Of a stretch of DNA of 64,000 bases, positions 41,871 to 53,247 are shown piece by piece. Numbering within the stretch: position 1 is the first letter of the stretch; each line of letters opens with the position of its first letter. The translations under genes were made by a program, and so were the position numbers. Source of the DNA: AC-32 sp963754265 (GTDB taxonomy: Bacteria; Actinomycetota; Thermoleophilia; Gaiellales; Gaiellaceae); contig CAVWFB010000008.1 of NCBI GenBank assembly GCA_963754265.1, positions 27,183-91,182 on the forward strand, written 5' to 3'. Below the pieces are notes generated by a model. The model ran no database searches. It was given only the letters and a program-made list of their open reading frames with translations, and was not told the origin of the DNA.

Positions 41871-42650
41871 GTGAAGACGTTGAACGAACCTGCGCTCGAC
41901 GAGATCCTCGCCTTCTGCGCCGAGGATCCGATCGAGCGCGTGTTCCTCGAGGACGTCGCCCGTAGGGGTCTCGGGCGCTTCACGGGGCTCGCGGAGGGCG
42001 GCCGGCTCGTCGCGCTCTGCCACGTCGGCACGAACCTCGTCCCCTCGGGCAGCGGTTGCGCCGCGTTCGCGGAGGTCGACGGCGCCCGCCGGGCTCGACT
42101 CGTGATCGGCGAGGAGAATGCCGTCGGCGACTTCTGGGCCGCGGCCAGCGAGCGGCTGCCGCCGCCGCGGGAGGATCGGCCGGGACAGCCCGTCTACGTC
42201 CTCGAGGACCCGCCCGAGCCCGGCGAGACGGGGCTGCGCCCCGCCACACAGGATGACTTCGAGCTGCTCGTCCCGGCCTGTGCCGAGGCGCATCGCGAGG
42301 AGCTCGGAATCAATCCGCTCGACCGGGATCCGGAGAGCTTCCGTTGGCGCACGCGAATGCAGATCGAGGACGGACGCTCGTGGCTCTGGAGCGAGGACGG
42401 ACTCATCCTCTTCAAGGCGGAGGCCTCCGCCTGGACGCCCTCCGCGGTGCAGCTCCAACAGGTCTGGGTCGACACCCGCGTGCGCAGACGTGGCTTCGCC
42501 CAGCGCGGCATGCGCGACCTTTGCCGGCTGCTGCTCGAGCGGGTGCCAACCGTTTGCCTGTTCGTGCGGGCCGAGAACGCGCCGGCAATCCGCGTCTACG
42601 AGGCGATCGGGATGCGGCACACGATCTCCTATCGCAGCCTGATCTTCTGA
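41871..42650 (+). CDS. GNAT acetyltransferase with DUF4081-like N-terminal domain
   Basis: 259-aa two-domain protein. The N-terminal half (FCAEDPIERVFLEDVARRGL; ALCHVGTNLVPSGSG) matches the actinobacterial DUF4081 module. The C-terminal GNAT domain has FKAEASAWTPSAVQLQQVWV, VRRRGFAQRGMRDLCRLLL and ENAPAIRVYEAIGM, with the acetyl-CoA loop degenerate (RRRGFA instead of RGxGxA). GTG 41871 is preferred to an upstream 41832 start. The acceptor is unknown. Confidence 0.85.
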   Translation: MKTLNEPALDEILAFCAEDPIERVFLEDVARRGLGRFTGLAEGGRLVALCHVGTNLVPSGSGCAAFAEVDGARRARLVIGEENAVGDFWAAASERLPPPREDRPGQPVYVLEDPPEPGETGLRPATQDDFELLVPACAEAHREELGINPLDRDPESFRWRTRMQIEDGRSWLWSEDGLILFKAEASAWTPSAVQLQQVWVDTRVRRRGFAQRGMRDLCRLLLERVPTVCLFVRAENAPAIRVYEAIGMRHTISYRSLIF

Positions 42651-42655
42651 GCGTG

Positions 42656-42685
42656 GGGCCCCCGAACGGGGGAGGCCGGGGGCCC
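42656..42685. terminator. Strong GC hairpin after the GNAT gene
   Basis: GGGCCCCCG pairs perfectly with CGGGGGCCC around a 12-nt loop, 6 bp after the GNAT stop. No T-run follows. Confidence 0.65.
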
Positions 42686-42707
42686 GAAGGTCGCCGAAAA
42701 TCGGACG

Positions 42708-43172
42708 ATGCGGCGAATCGGCCTCACTGCGGCTGGCCTGCTCGTCATCGTGACGGCTGCGCTTGCGCTCGTGACGAGTGGCCGCGCACGGCCGAACCTG
42801 GCGCACACCTGCTCGGCGACAGACCGCCAGTTCATCGACACCGCGCGGACGAACATGGCCGCCCTTGGCCTCTGGGCCGACCAGTACGCGAGCGGCGACG
42901 CGGACGGCATGGACGTCGTCGCGCAGGCCCGGGCGGGCGCCAAGATCGTCCGCGGCATGGGGCCGACGGATTCCTCGCTCGCCCAGACGCAGCGGCTCCT
43001 GGTCGGGATGCTGACGGAGTATGCGCGGGCCGTCCAAACCCAGGAGCGTCACGGGAACGCCGGCCCGCACATGTACCGCGCCTACGGGCTGGCGAACTAC
43101 GCGCACACGGTCTTGACGCGCGCCCGGACGCCTCTGCTCAAGCTCGGCTGCGACGTCGGCCCGCTCCTCTAG
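42708..43172 (+). CDS. Exported protein of unknown function
   Basis: 154-aa protein with a signal sequence or single anchor (RRIGLTAAGLLVIVTAALAL). The mature part is helical and has two cysteines near its ends (HTCSATDRQF, KLGCDVGPLL), likely one disulfide. The segment ARTNMAALGLWADQYASGDA suggests a helical bundle. No family recognised. It lies between a strong terminator and the tilS operon and seems monocistronic. Confidence 0.7.
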   Translation: MRRIGLTAAGLLVIVTAALALVTSGRARPNLAHTCSATDRQFIDTARTNMAALGLWADQYASGDADGMDVVAQARAGAKIVRGMGPTDSSLAQTQRLLVGMLTEYARAVQTQERHGNAGPHMYRAYGLANYAHTVLTRARTPLLKLGCDVGPLL

Positions 43173-43309
43173 CCTCGCCCGGCCCCTTAGTACGGTTCGC
43201 CCGGCCTCCTCCCCGAGGCGAGCGTATCGAGGAGAAGCGCACGCGGTGTGCCGATTTCGTCGCGAGGGTGTGACGCGCCGCATGGGTCGGGCACTGCAAG
43301 ACTGTTCAC

Positions 43310-44311
43310 ATGAGCACGAGCCCGAGCGGGCCCGAGGTCGAGCCGGCAGCGTTGCGTGCCCGGATCGCGGAGCACGTGGGGCGCCACGACCTGATCACTC
43401 CCGGTGGAGAGGTCCTCGCGCTCGTCTCCGGAGGCGCCGACTCGACCTGTCTCTGGCACGCCCTCGGCGCCCTCGGCTATCGCGTCTCGGCCCTGCACGT
43501 GAACCACGGCCTGCGCGGAAGCGAGTCCGACGAGGACGCCCGCTTCTGCCGTGAGGTGCTCGGCGCCGAGGTGGCAGAGCCGCCGGCGCCGACGAGGCCC
43601 ACCGAAGAAGCTCTGCGCGATCTTCGCTACTCACTGGCGACGGATCGGCTTCGGGCGACCGGCCACACGGCCTCCGACCAGGTGGAGACCGTGCTCTATC
43701 GGCTCGTTTCCAGCGGCGGCACCAAAGGGATCAAGCCGAAGCGGGAGGACGGAGTCGTTCGCCCGCTGCTCACGCTGTGGCGCGCGGAGACGGTGGGCTA
43801 CTGCCGCGCCGAAGGCCTGCCGTTCCGCAGCGACAGCTCGAACGCCGCGACACGCCGCGGGCTCGTGCGCGACGAGATCCTCCCGCTCCTACGCAGGCTT
43901 CACCCGGCTGCGGAGCGGAACCTGCTCCGGCTCGCCGAGGACCGGCCTACGAAGCTCGACGAGCTCCTGGCGGCACGGGCCGGCTCGAAGCGGCTCGACC
44001 TCGGGAGCGGCCTCACCGCGGTGCGCGAGTACGACCGGATCTGGCTCGAGCAGACCCCGGTCGCGCTCGACGGCCGCGTCCGCTGGGGCGGATGGTCGAT
44101 TGAATCCGAGCTCGCAGGCCTTAAGGTACGAAGTTGGCGCCCCGGAGACAGGCTCGCGGGCCGCCGGAAGAAGGTGCAGGACGTGTTCGTGGACGCCAAG
44201 ATCCCGCGGTCAGAGCGCGAGGCGTGGCCTCTCGTCGTGCGCGGGCGCGAGGTCGTCGCCGTGCCGGGCCTGGTCGACGCGCCAGGAGTGACTGCAGAGA
44301 GGGTGGAATGA
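43310..44311 (+). CDS. tilS: tRNA(Ile)-lysidine synthetase TilS
   Basis: Modifies C34 of tRNA-Ile(CAU) to lysidine. At 333 aa it is a short actinobacterial form. The PP-loop is ALVSGGADSTCLWHAL, followed by VSALHVNHGLRGSES, ATGHTASDQVETVLYRLVSS and RSDSSNAATRRGLVRDEILP. The C-terminal KVRSWRPGDRL domain is also present. ATG at 43310 is 6 nt after AAGACT. Its stop overlaps hpt (ATGA), in the order tilS-hpt-ftsH. Confidence 0.96.
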   Translation: MSTSPSGPEVEPAALRARIAEHVGRHDLITPGGEVLALVSGGADSTCLWHALGALGYRVSALHVNHGLRGSESDEDARFCREVLGAEVAEPPAPTRPTEEALRDLRYSLATDRLRATGHTASDQVETVLYRLVSSGGTKGIKPKREDGVVRPLLTLWRAETVGYCRAEGLPFRSDSSNAATRRGLVRDEILPLLRRLHPAAERNLLRLAEDRPTKLDELLAARAGSKRLDLGSGLTAVREYDRIWLEQTPVALDGRVRWGGWSIESELAGLKVRSWRPGDRLAGRRKKVQDVFVDAKIPRSEREAWPLVVRGREVVAVPGLVDAPGVTAERVE

Positions 44312-44871
44312 GCCAAACGGAGCTCGAGCGGGCCGTCGGCGAGATCCTGATCGACGAGGAGACGCTCGCCGCGCGGGTCGCGGAGCTCGGGGTCGAGGTC
44401 TCGTCCGACTACCAGGGGCGCGACCTGCTGCTCATCGGCGTCCTCAAGGGCGCCGTTTTCTTCATGGCCGACCTGATGAGGCACCTGACCGTGCCGTGCG
44501 AGGTCGACTTCATGGCGATCTCCAGCTACGGCGACTCGACCGACTCCTCGGGCATCGTCCGCATCCTCAAGGACCTCGACATCAACATCGAGGGGCGCGA
44601 CGTACTCGTGGTCGAGGACATCATCGACAGCGGCCTGACGCTCTCGTACCTGATGCGAAACCTGGAGTCCCGGGAGCCGGCGAGCCTTGAGGTCTGCGCC
44701 TTGCTGACGAAGCCTGCGCGACGCGAGATCGACGTTCCGGTGCGCTACGTGGGCTTCGAGATCCCGAATCGGTTCGTCGTCGGCTACGGGCTCGATTTCG
44801 CGGAGCGGTACCGGAACCTCCCTTACGTAGCCGTGCTGAGCCAGGAACTGATCCCTGCGGGCCTCCAATAG
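44308..44871 (+). CDS. hpt: Hypoxanthine phosphoribosyltransferase
   Basis: Purine salvage enzyme of 187 aa converting hypoxanthine or guanine with PRPP to IMP or GMP. LIGVLKGAVFFMADL is the substrate loop, VLVVEDIIDSGLTL the PRPP-binding motif and KPARREIDVPVRYVGFEIPN the late region. ATG at 44308 overlaps the tilS stop, with GAGAGGGTGG upstream. Sits between tilS and ftsH as in most Gram-positive bacteria. Confidence 0.96.
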   Translation: MSQTELERAVGEILIDEETLAARVAELGVEVSSDYQGRDLLLIGVLKGAVFFMADLMRHLTVPCEVDFMAISSYGDSTDSSGIVRILKDLDINIEGRDVLVVEDIIDSGLTLSYLMRNLESREPASLEVCALLTKPARREIDVPVRYVGFEIPNRFVVGYGLDFAERYRNLPYVAVLSQELIPAGLQ

Positions 44872-44933
44872 ACCCTGGGATCCGGGACCGGTGACGCTCA
44901 TGCTCGCTGGTACCCTTTGCCGATAGAGGCCTC

Positions 44934-46889
<1,956 letters not shown>

Positions 46890-46892
46890 GAC

Positions 46893-48650
46893 TCAGGCGG
46901 TTCCGGCGGAAACGCCGGCCTGCCACGAGGCCCACAGGCGCGCGTACCGCTGGCCCTGGGCGACCAGCTCGTCGTGCGAGGCGACCTCGACGACCCGGCC
47001 GCCGTCCATCACGACGACGCGATCGGCCCGCTCCGCCGTCGAGAGGCGATGGGCGATCACGATCACCGTCCGCCCTTCGACCACCGCGGCCAGCGCACGC
47101 TCCACCGCGGCCTCCGTCGCCGGGTCGAGGCTCGAGGTCGCCTCGTCGAGCACGATCACCGCGGGATCGGCGAGGGCCACGCGCGCGATCCCGACGAGCT
47201 GACGCTCGCCGGCCGAGAGCCGCACGCCCCGCGTCTGGACGTCGGTGTGAATCCCCTCGGGCAGCGAGTCGAAGCGCTCGCGGGCGCCGATCTGCTCCAG
47301 CGCGTGGAGCACCGCCTCGTCCGAGGCTTCCGGGTCGGCCAGCCGCACGTTGTCGGCGATCGTGCCGCTGAACAGATGGCCTTCCTGCGGCAGCATCACG
47401 ATCCGGTGCCGAAGCGAGGCCAGCGTCCCGTCGCGCAGGTCGACGCCGCCGAGCGCGATCGAGCCCCGCTGCGGGTCGTACTGCCGCGTGAGCAGTTTCG
47501 CGAGCGTCGACTTCCCTGCGCCGGTCACGCCCACGAGCGCCACCTGCTCACCGGTCTCGAGCCGTAGCGAGACCTCCTCCACGACGGGAGCGTCCGGGTC
47601 GTAGCCGAAGGTGACGTCGATCAGCTCGACGACGCCCTCGGCGGGAAGCTCGTGCGCGCCCGGGCGCTCCGCGACGGCGTTCTCGGTCTCCAGCAGTCCG
47701 ACGAGCTTCCCGAGCGCGGCGAGCCCCTGGCGGAAGTCCCCGAGCCACTCGCTGAAGCGCGCGATCGGGTCGAACAACTGCACCAGGTAGAGCACGTAGG
47801 CGGCGATCGTCCCCTCGGAGATGGACCCGTCGCGGTACAACGAGGCCGCGACGAGCAGGACGGCGACCAGCGCCATCGTCTGCGCCAGCGGGATCATCGT
47901 GAAGAGCCGGATGTTCACGTACGACGCACGCCGCCACGCGCCGACCTGCGCCCGGCTGCGCGGCTCGTACGCCTCCAGCGTCCGTCGCTCCCTGCGGAAC
48001 GCCTGAACGACGCGCACGCCCGAGAGCCCCTCCTGCAGCGCCGTCAGCGTCTCTGCCACGCGGTCGCGGATCGCCAGGTAGACGCCGCCTGCACTGCGGT
48101 GGAAGGCCCAGCTCGAGAGGGTCAGCACCGGCAAGGCGATGAGCGAGACGGCGGCCAGGGTCGGCGACAGGATCACGAGCACTCCGATGGTGAGCACGAT
48201 CTGAAGGCCGCTTCCGACGACCTCGACGAGCGCCTCGCGCAGGAACTCCGTCAGCGCCTGGACGTCGGAGGTGAGCCGCGAGACGAGCACCCCCGTCCGC
48301 TCCCGCTCGAAGAACCCGAGCGGGAGAACCTGCAGCTTCTCGAAGGCGGCGGTTCGCAAGGACGCCAGAAAGCGCTCGCCGGCGGTCGCGGCGAGGAGGG
48401 TCTGAGCGCGCACGACGAAGGGCTTGACCACCGCGAGGCAGAGCAGCACGACCGCAGCCACGTTCAGCGGATGCAGGTCGTCCTTGGCGATCCCGTGGTC
48501 GACGCCGTAGCGCACGAGCGCCGGGCCGGCCAGGGTGATCAGCGTAGAGACGATCACGGCGACGGCAGCCCAGAGGTAGAGCCTCTGAACATCCCTGGTG
48601 AGGGCGCGTGTCGAGCGCCAGACGTGCCTGGTCGAGGCGCGCTGGCTCAT
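46893..48650 (-). CDS. ABC exporter half-transporter, catalytic-site subunit
   Basis: Six-helix permease fused to an ATPase, 585 aa. The NBD has Walker A GVTGAGKST, Walker B VIVLDEATSSLD with catalytic Glu, and Q-loop MLPQEGHLFSG. Its signature is LSAGERQ instead of LSGGQ. The partner gene upstream has the complementary defect (Asp for Glu), the pattern of heterodimeric exporters such as TM287/288 or LmrCD. ATG at 48650 overlaps the partner stop (ATGA). Substrate unknown, drug or lipid likely. Confidence 0.92.
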   Translation of the reverse strand: MSQRASTRHVWRSTRALTRDVQRLYLWAAVAVIVSTLITLAGPALVRYGVDHGIAKDDLHPLNVAAVVLLCLAVVKPFVVRAQTLLAATAGERFLASLRTAAFEKLQVLPLGFFERERTGVLVSRLTSDVQALTEFLREALVEVVGSGLQIVLTIGVLVILSPTLAAVSLIALPVLTLSSWAFHRSAGGVYLAIRDRVAETLTALQEGLSGVRVVQAFRRERRTLEAYEPRSRAQVGAWRRASYVNIRLFTMIPLAQTMALVAVLLVAASLYRDGSISEGTIAAYVLYLVQLFDPIARFSEWLGDFRQGLAALGKLVGLLETENAVAERPGAHELPAEGVVELIDVTFGYDPDAPVVEEVSLRLETGEQVALVGVTGAGKSTLAKLLTRQYDPQRGSIALGGVDLRDGTLASLRHRIVMLPQEGHLFSGTIADNVRLADPEASDEAVLHALEQIGARERFDSLPEGIHTDVQTRGVRLSAGERQLVGIARVALADPAVIVLDEATSSLDPATEAAVERALAAVVEGRTVIVIAHRLSTAERADRVVVMDGGRVVEVASHDELVAQGQRYARLWASWQAGVSAGTA

Positions 48651-50395
48651 GCGGCTTCGCTCTCGAGCGCGAGCAGGTCGCGGTAGCGCGGGGAGTGGCG
48701 CAAGAGCTCCTCGTGCGTTCCCTCCTCGACGATTCGTCCCGCGTGGAGCACGGCGACGCGGTCGGCGAGCGCGATCGTCGCGGGGCGGTGGGCGATGACC
48801 AGCGTCGTGCGTCCGCGCATCACCGTTGCGAGCTGCGAGCGGATCTCGTGCTCCTTCGTCGCGTCGACCGCGGAGGTCGCGTCGTCCAGGACGAGGACGG
48901 CCGGGTCGGCGAGGATCGCGCGCGCGATCGCGATCCGCTGCCGCTGGCCGCCCGAGAGCGAGAAGCCGTGCTCGCCGAGCACCGTCTCGTAGCCGTCCGG
49001 CAGGCCGGCGATGAACTCCGCGGCCCCCGCGAGCCCTGCGGCTCGCTCGACATCCTCGTCCGCGGCGTCGGGGCGGCCGACCCGGATGTTCTCGGCGACG
49101 CTCTCGCTGAAGAGGAACGTCTCCTCGAAGACGAGCGCGACCGCACGCCGCACGTCTGCGAGGCGCAGCTCGCGAAGGTCGACGCCGTCGAGCAGGACGC
49201 GGCCGCCCTCCGGGTCGTAGAGGCGGGCCAGCAGGCCGGCGACGGTGCTCTTGCCCGAGCCCGTTGCTCCCACGAGGGCGAGCGACTCGCCCGGAGCGAC
49301 GTGGAGATCGAGACCGTCGAGCACGGCGTGGTCGCCCTCGTGCCCGAACCGAACCCCTGCCAGCTCGACGTCTCCTCGCGGTGGGCGCTCGAGCTCGCGC
49401 GGGTGGCGGGGCTCCTGGAGTCGCGGCTCGACCTCGAGCACCTCCGCTATCCGTGCGCTCGCAGCGAGCGCCTTCTGCACCGTCGTCACCCGCTGGCCGA
49501 GCACGCGCAGGGGCCACACGAGCATCACCACGTACGCGTTGAAAGCGACGAACGAGCCCAGCGAGAGGTCGCCTGCGATCACGCTCCGGCCGCCGAGCCA
49601 GAGCACGGCTGCGATCCCGATCAGCGGCAGCATCTCGAGGAAGGGGTTGAAGACCGCGTCGAGCCGCGCCAGCTCGAGCGCTCGCCGGAGCACCTCGTCG
49701 CTGCGGTCGCGGAACCGCCCCGAGAGCGCGTCGCCCGCGCCGAGGCCCTTGACGACGCGGATGCCGCTGACGGTCTCCTCGACCAGGGTCGACGCTTCGC
49801 CCCAGGCCTCCTGCAGCCGCTGCGTGCCGGTGTCGTAGCGGCGCGAGTAGAGCCACGCGGCGACGCTGACGACGGGCAGGGGGATGAGCACGACCAGCGC
49901 GAGCCCAGGATCGAGCACGAGCATCACCACGGCGACCGCGACGACGGTGAGCACGTAGCCGATCGTGTGGCCGATCGCGTCCATCATCCGCGCGATGTGC
50001 TGCGAGTCGGACGAGGCGCGGCTGAGGAGCTCACCCGGGCCGACGCGGTCGTGGTAGGCCGCGTCGAGGCGGAGCGCGTGCGCGAAGAGCGCGTCCCGGA
50101 TGCGTGCATCCGACTGCGAGCGGTTCCGGATCGCATAGATATGACGGAACCCACCGGCGCCGACCTCCAGCAGCCCGACCGTGAGGAGCACGAGCAGCCA
50201 GAGCAGGAGGGTGTGGTGGTCGCCGGCGACGATCCCGTTGTCGATCGCGTACTTGACGACGAGCGGCGCACCGACCGCACCCGCCTGCCAGAGCAGGCCG
50301 GAGACGACGGCGCCCGTCACGCCGCCCGACTGTTCGCGCACGATCGCGCGCACGTATCGCCACGCCGCTACGCGGCGTACCTCGCGTTCCCCCAT
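48647..50395 (-). CDS. ABC exporter half-transporter, degenerate-site subunit
   Basis: 582 aa with six transmembrane helices then an NBD. Walker A GATGSGKST and signature LSGGQRQ are canonical, but Walker B reads VLVLDDATSAVD, with Asp replacing the catalytic glutamate. It pairs with the downstream gene to form one active and one degenerate ATP site. The ATG at 50395 follows TACTTT by 5 nt. The gene faces folP, and their possible start codons overlap in CATG. Confidence 0.92.
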   Translation of the reverse strand: MGEREVRRVAAWRYVRAIVREQSGGVTGAVVSGLLWQAGAVGAPLVVKYAIDNGIVAGDHHTLLLWLLVLLTVGLLEVGAGGFRHIYAIRNRSQSDARIRDALFAHALRLDAAYHDRVGPGELLSRASSDSQHIARMMDAIGHTIGYVLTVVAVAVVMLVLDPGLALVVLIPLPVVSVAAWLYSRRYDTGTQRLQEAWGEASTLVEETVSGIRVVKGLGAGDALSGRFRDRSDEVLRRALELARLDAVFNPFLEMLPLIGIAAVLWLGGRSVIAGDLSLGSFVAFNAYVVMLVWPLRVLGQRVTTVQKALAASARIAEVLEVEPRLQEPRHPRELERPPRGDVELAGVRFGHEGDHAVLDGLDLHVAPGESLALVGATGSGKSTVAGLLARLYDPEGGRVLLDGVDLRELRLADVRRAVALVFEETFLFSESVAENIRVGRPDAADEDVERAAGLAGAAEFIAGLPDGYETVLGEHGFSLSGGQRQRIAIARAILADPAVLVLDDATSAVDATKEHEIRSQLATVMRGRTTLVIAHRPATIALADRVAVLHAGRIVEEGTHEELLRHSPRYRDLLALESEAA

Positions 50396-51233
50396 GGGGC
50401 AAAGTATCCATGTGGTGCGCCAGCCGATCGCGGAGCGGTTCCCACGCCCATCGGTGATGGGGGTGGTCAACGTGACGCCCGACTCGTTCTCCGACGGCGG
50501 GGTCAACCTCGAGCCTCGGGCGGCGGTCGCGAGCGCACGGAGGCTGCGCGCCGAAGGCGCGGCGCTCGTGGACGTCGGGGGCGAGTCGACACGCCCAGGC
50601 TCGGCCGGGGTGGACGCCGACGAGGAGCTGCGGCGGGTCGTGCCGGTGCTCGAGGCGCTCAGCGGCGAGGTGCCGCTCTCGATCGACACTTCGAAGGCTC
50701 CGGTCGCCCGGGCCGCGCTCGACCTGGGGGCGGAGCTGGTCAACGACGTGACGGCGCTGCGCGGCGATCCCGAGCTGGCCGGCGTCGTCGCCGAGAGCGG
50801 CGCCTATCTCTGCCTGATGCACATGCAGGGCGAGCCGCGGACGATGCAGGCCGAGCCGAGGTACGACGACGTCGTCTCGGAGGTCGCGGCGTTCCTCGAA
50901 GAACGGCTCGCCTTCGCGGTCGGGGCCGGGATCCGCGAGGAGCTCGTCTGCCTCGACCCGGGCATCGGCTTCGGCAAGACGGTGGAGCACAACTTCGAGC
51001 TGCTCAGGCGACTGGACGAGCTGACCGCGCTCGGCAGGCCCATTGTGATCGGGTTCTCGCGCAAGAGCTCGCTGGGCAAGTTGCTGGGCGACCCGCAGGC
51101 GACCACCGGCTCGGTGGCCGCGAGCGTCGGCGCGGCGGTCGCCGCCTACGAGCGCGGAGCGACGATCCTGCGGGTCCACGACGTGCAAGAGCACGTCGAG
51201 GCGCTTGCCGCCGCCAGGGCCGCGCTCGCGTGA
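50394..51233 (+). CDS. folP: Dihydropteroate synthase
   Basis: Condenses pABA with dihydropterin pyrophosphate in folate synthesis; 279 aa from ATG 50394. PSVMGVVNVTPDSFSDGG and VDVGGESTRPGS are the two family signatures, with SIDTSKAPVA, DPGIGFGKT and GFSRKSSLG. The start is unsettled: GTG 50412 or 50415 would fit the TATCCA box. Stop overlaps folB (GTGA). folE, usual before folP, is not in the window. Confidence 0.95.
   Translation: MGQSIHVVRQPIAERFPRPSVMGVVNVTPDSFSDGGVNLEPRAAVASARRLRAEGAALVDVGGESTRPGSAGVDADEELRRVVPVLEALSGEVPLSIDTSKAPVARAALDLGAELVNDVTALRGDPELAGVVAESGAYLCLMHMQGEPRTMQAEPRYDDVVSEVAAFLEERLAFAVGAGIREELVCLDPGIGFGKTVEHNFELLRRLDELTALGRPIVIGFSRKSSLGKLLGDPQATTGSVAASVGAAVAAYERGATILRVHDVQEHVEALAAARAALA
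50401..50410. promoter_or_regulatory. Possible back-to-back -10 boxes, ABC pair/folP
   Basis: AAAGTATCCA reads as TACTTT on the minus strand (5 nt before the ABC gene ATG) and TATCCA on the plus strand. The plus-strand hexamer lacks the final T, so that half is weak. Confidence 0.4.
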
Positions 51234-51583
51234 GCGTGGTCGTCGATCTGGTGGGGCTCGAGATTCCGGGCAAGCACGGGGTCGACGACTGGGAGCGTGA
51301 GACCGAGCAGCCGTTCCTCTACGACCTGGAGCTCGAGCTCGCGGAGCCCACGGACGACCGCATCGAGGAGACCGTCGACTACCGCGAGGTCGTCGAGGTG
51401 GTTCGATCCGTCTCGGCGGAGAGGCAGTTCCAGCTGCTCGAGTCGATGGCGGGGGCGGTGGCCGCCGCGCTGCTCGAGCGCTTCCCGCTCCAACGCGCAC
51501 GGGTGCGGGTCCGCAAGCCGCAGGTGCAGCTCGGAGTGCCGGTCGAATACTCGGCGGCTACTGCGGAACGGTCGCGAGCCTGA
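51230..51583 (+). CDS. folB: Dihydroneopterin aldolase
   Basis: 117-aa enzyme making 6-hydroxymethyl-dihydropterin. LVGLEIPGKHGVDDWERETE is the N-terminal pattern with the active-site Glu region, and DYREVVEVVRSV and LLESMAGAVA complete it. The GTG overlaps the folP stop. Its 3' end overlaps the antisense subtilase by 26 bp. That pair of subtilases separates it from folK. Confidence 0.93.
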   Translation: MSVVVDLVGLEIPGKHGVDDWERETEQPFLYDLELELAEPTDDRIEETVDYREVVEVVRSVSAERQFQLLESMAGAVAAALLERFPLQRARVRVRKPQVQLGVPVEYSAATAERSRA

Positions 51584-53207
51584 GCGTGTAGGAGCCGGTG
51601 GTGAACTCCGGTGCCAGGAACACGTCGAGGTAGACGTAGCGGCCGGGCGTGCGGCCGCGGATCACGAGCGTGCCGGTGCTCCCTCCGGTCACGTACGAGC
51701 TGCCGAGCAGGTGCCGGCGGAGCGCCTTGCCGGTCGAGTAGACCGTCTTCGTGGCCGCGCCCCAGGCTTCGACCTTGACGTCGTCGCTCGTGGCCACGGT
51801 TGCGACGAGGCGTCCCTTCGCCGGCAGCCACACGCGGTAGACGTCCACCGGGTCCTCGGCCGCATCGAGACGCGCGCGCACCTCGGCGCGCTGCCGGTTG
51901 GGTGCGGTGAGGGGGAAGTGGCCGCGGCGCGAGACTCCGTTCGGCTTGACGAGGTAGACGTCCTCGTTCGGCTCCTGGGGATCGACTTGAGGCGCTGCGA
52001 GGCGTAGCGCCCGCGGGATGTTCAGGATCCCGAAGCCCGTGTCGGGGTCTCGGCCGGGATCCCCGACGTCGCGCGCGCTGGCGCGAATGACCTCGAAGAG
52101 CTGCGTCAGGTCGAGCTTCGGCCGCTTCGTCCAGATCGCCGCAGCCGCTCCGGCGACCATCGGGGCGGAGAAGCTCGTTCCGCTGAGGGTGAGGTAGCCC
52201 TCCGGATAGAACCTCCGCGGGGCCGCGACGGGGATCTCGTAACCGGGAGCGGCGAGATCGAGTGCGGGCGTGGCGCTGGAGAAGACGGTCACGGCGTCTG
52301 TGGCGTCGGTGGCCCCGACCGTGAGCACGTGCGCGAAGTTCGCGGGGTACTCGATCGGGCTCAGGATCTCCCGGAAGTTTCCGGCGGCTGCGACCACGAG
52401 GTCGCCCGAGGCGATCGCCGTCAGGATCGCATGCTCCTCGATCGGGAAGTACGTGGCCCCGCCGAAGCTGATGTTGACGACGCCCCTGCCCTGGGCGCCG
52501 ACCGCGGCGAGAGCCTGCAGCTCGTCGGCGATCGTAGGCAGACCCTGGGGGCTGACGTCGAAGCTGCGCAGCCGCGCACGCGGGTAGACGCCGACGAGCC
52601 CAACGCCGTTCTTCGGTGCAGCCGCGACCGAGGAGACGGCCGTTCCATGCAGCTCCGACTCGTCGTCGGTGAGGATCTGCTTGTTCAAGGTCTTCGTGTT
52701 CGGCCGTTTGCGGAACTCCTCGTGCGAGACGTCGAGGCCGGAGTCGATCACGGTCAACGGGACTCCTGGACCGGGCGGAGACCAGCGGTCGGCGCCGACA
52801 TGCGGGATCCACCATTCGGTCGACCGCAGGGGATCGGCCGCCGCCGCGAAGAGGCCGAGGCCGCTCCAGAGGTTCGCGTCCAGCGGGCGGTTCGGGGTCA
52901 CGGAGCGAACCGCGCCGGCCCGCAACAGGGCCGGCAGCAGCCGGCGGGCCTGCGGGCTCGGCAGCCGCCAGGCGTCGAGCGGCGGAGAGACCAGCTTCCC
53001 GCCCGCGCGGCGGAGGCGCCCGGCGAGCGCCGGGCCCTTGACCCGGTCGAGCTCGACGAGCGTGGTCGGGTAGAGCTCGAGACTCTGGAGCGCGCGTGGC
53101 GAGGGCAACGGCGCCGGGAGCACTGGATGGCCCCACGGCGGCGGCGAGGCCGCAACCGAGCCGCAGCACCCCAGCGCAACGACTCCGATCACGGCAAACC
53201 TACGCAA
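51558..53207 (-). CDS. Secreted subtilisin-like serine protease (S8), paralogue 1
   Basis: 549-aa exported protease. Signal peptide RRFAVIGVVALGCCGSVAA, then a prodomain-like region (SLELYPTTLVELDRVKGPAL). The triad is Asp in LTVIDSGLDVSHEEF, His in ELHGTAVSSVAAA and Ser in LSGTSFSAPMVAGAAAA. The oxyanion Asn is in VVAAAGN. A C-terminal PPC-like beta domain (DPVDVYRVWLPAKGRLVATV ... YVYLDVFLAPEF) follows. TTG at 53207 is 7 nt after TAGGGT: leaderless. Tandem with a paralogue. Confidence 0.92.
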   Translation of the reverse strand: MRRFAVIGVVALGCCGSVAASPPPWGHPVLPAPLPSPRALQSLELYPTTLVELDRVKGPALAGRLRRAGGKLVSPPLDAWRLPSPQARRLLPALLRAGAVRSVTPNRPLDANLWSGLGLFAAAADPLRSTEWWIPHVGADRWSPPGPGVPLTVIDSGLDVSHEEFRKRPNTKTLNKQILTDDESELHGTAVSSVAAAPKNGVGLVGVYPRARLRSFDVSPQGLPTIADELQALAAVGAQGRGVVNISFGGATYFPIEEHAILTAIASGDLVVAAAGNFREILSPIEYPANFAHVLTVGATDATDAVTVFSSATPALDLAAPGYEIPVAAPRRFYPEGYLTLSGTSFSAPMVAGAAAAIWTKRPKLDLTQLFEVIRASARDVGDPGRDPDTGFGILNIPRALRLAAPQVDPQEPNEDVYLVKPNGVSRRGHFPLTAPNRQRAEVRARLDAAEDPVDVYRVWLPAKGRLVATVATSDDVKVEAWGAATKTVYSTGKALRRHLLGSSYVTGGSTGTLVIRGRTPGRYVYLDVFLAPEFTTGSYTLRLATVPQ

Positions 53208-53247
53208 CCAAAAGACCCTAACGCGGTCGAGGCCGCGCGCCTAGTCG

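Noticed and set aside
41853..43283. 476-codon minus-strand frame opposite the GNAT gene and exported protein
   Set aside because: Shadow; crosses a strong terminator hairpin and has no recognisable domain.
48608..51583. Very long plus-strand open frame (991 codons) across the ABC genes and folP
   Set aside because: Antisense to two clear ABC transporters; low-complexity Arg/Glu-rich translation with no domain. Only its last part, folB (51230-51583), is real.
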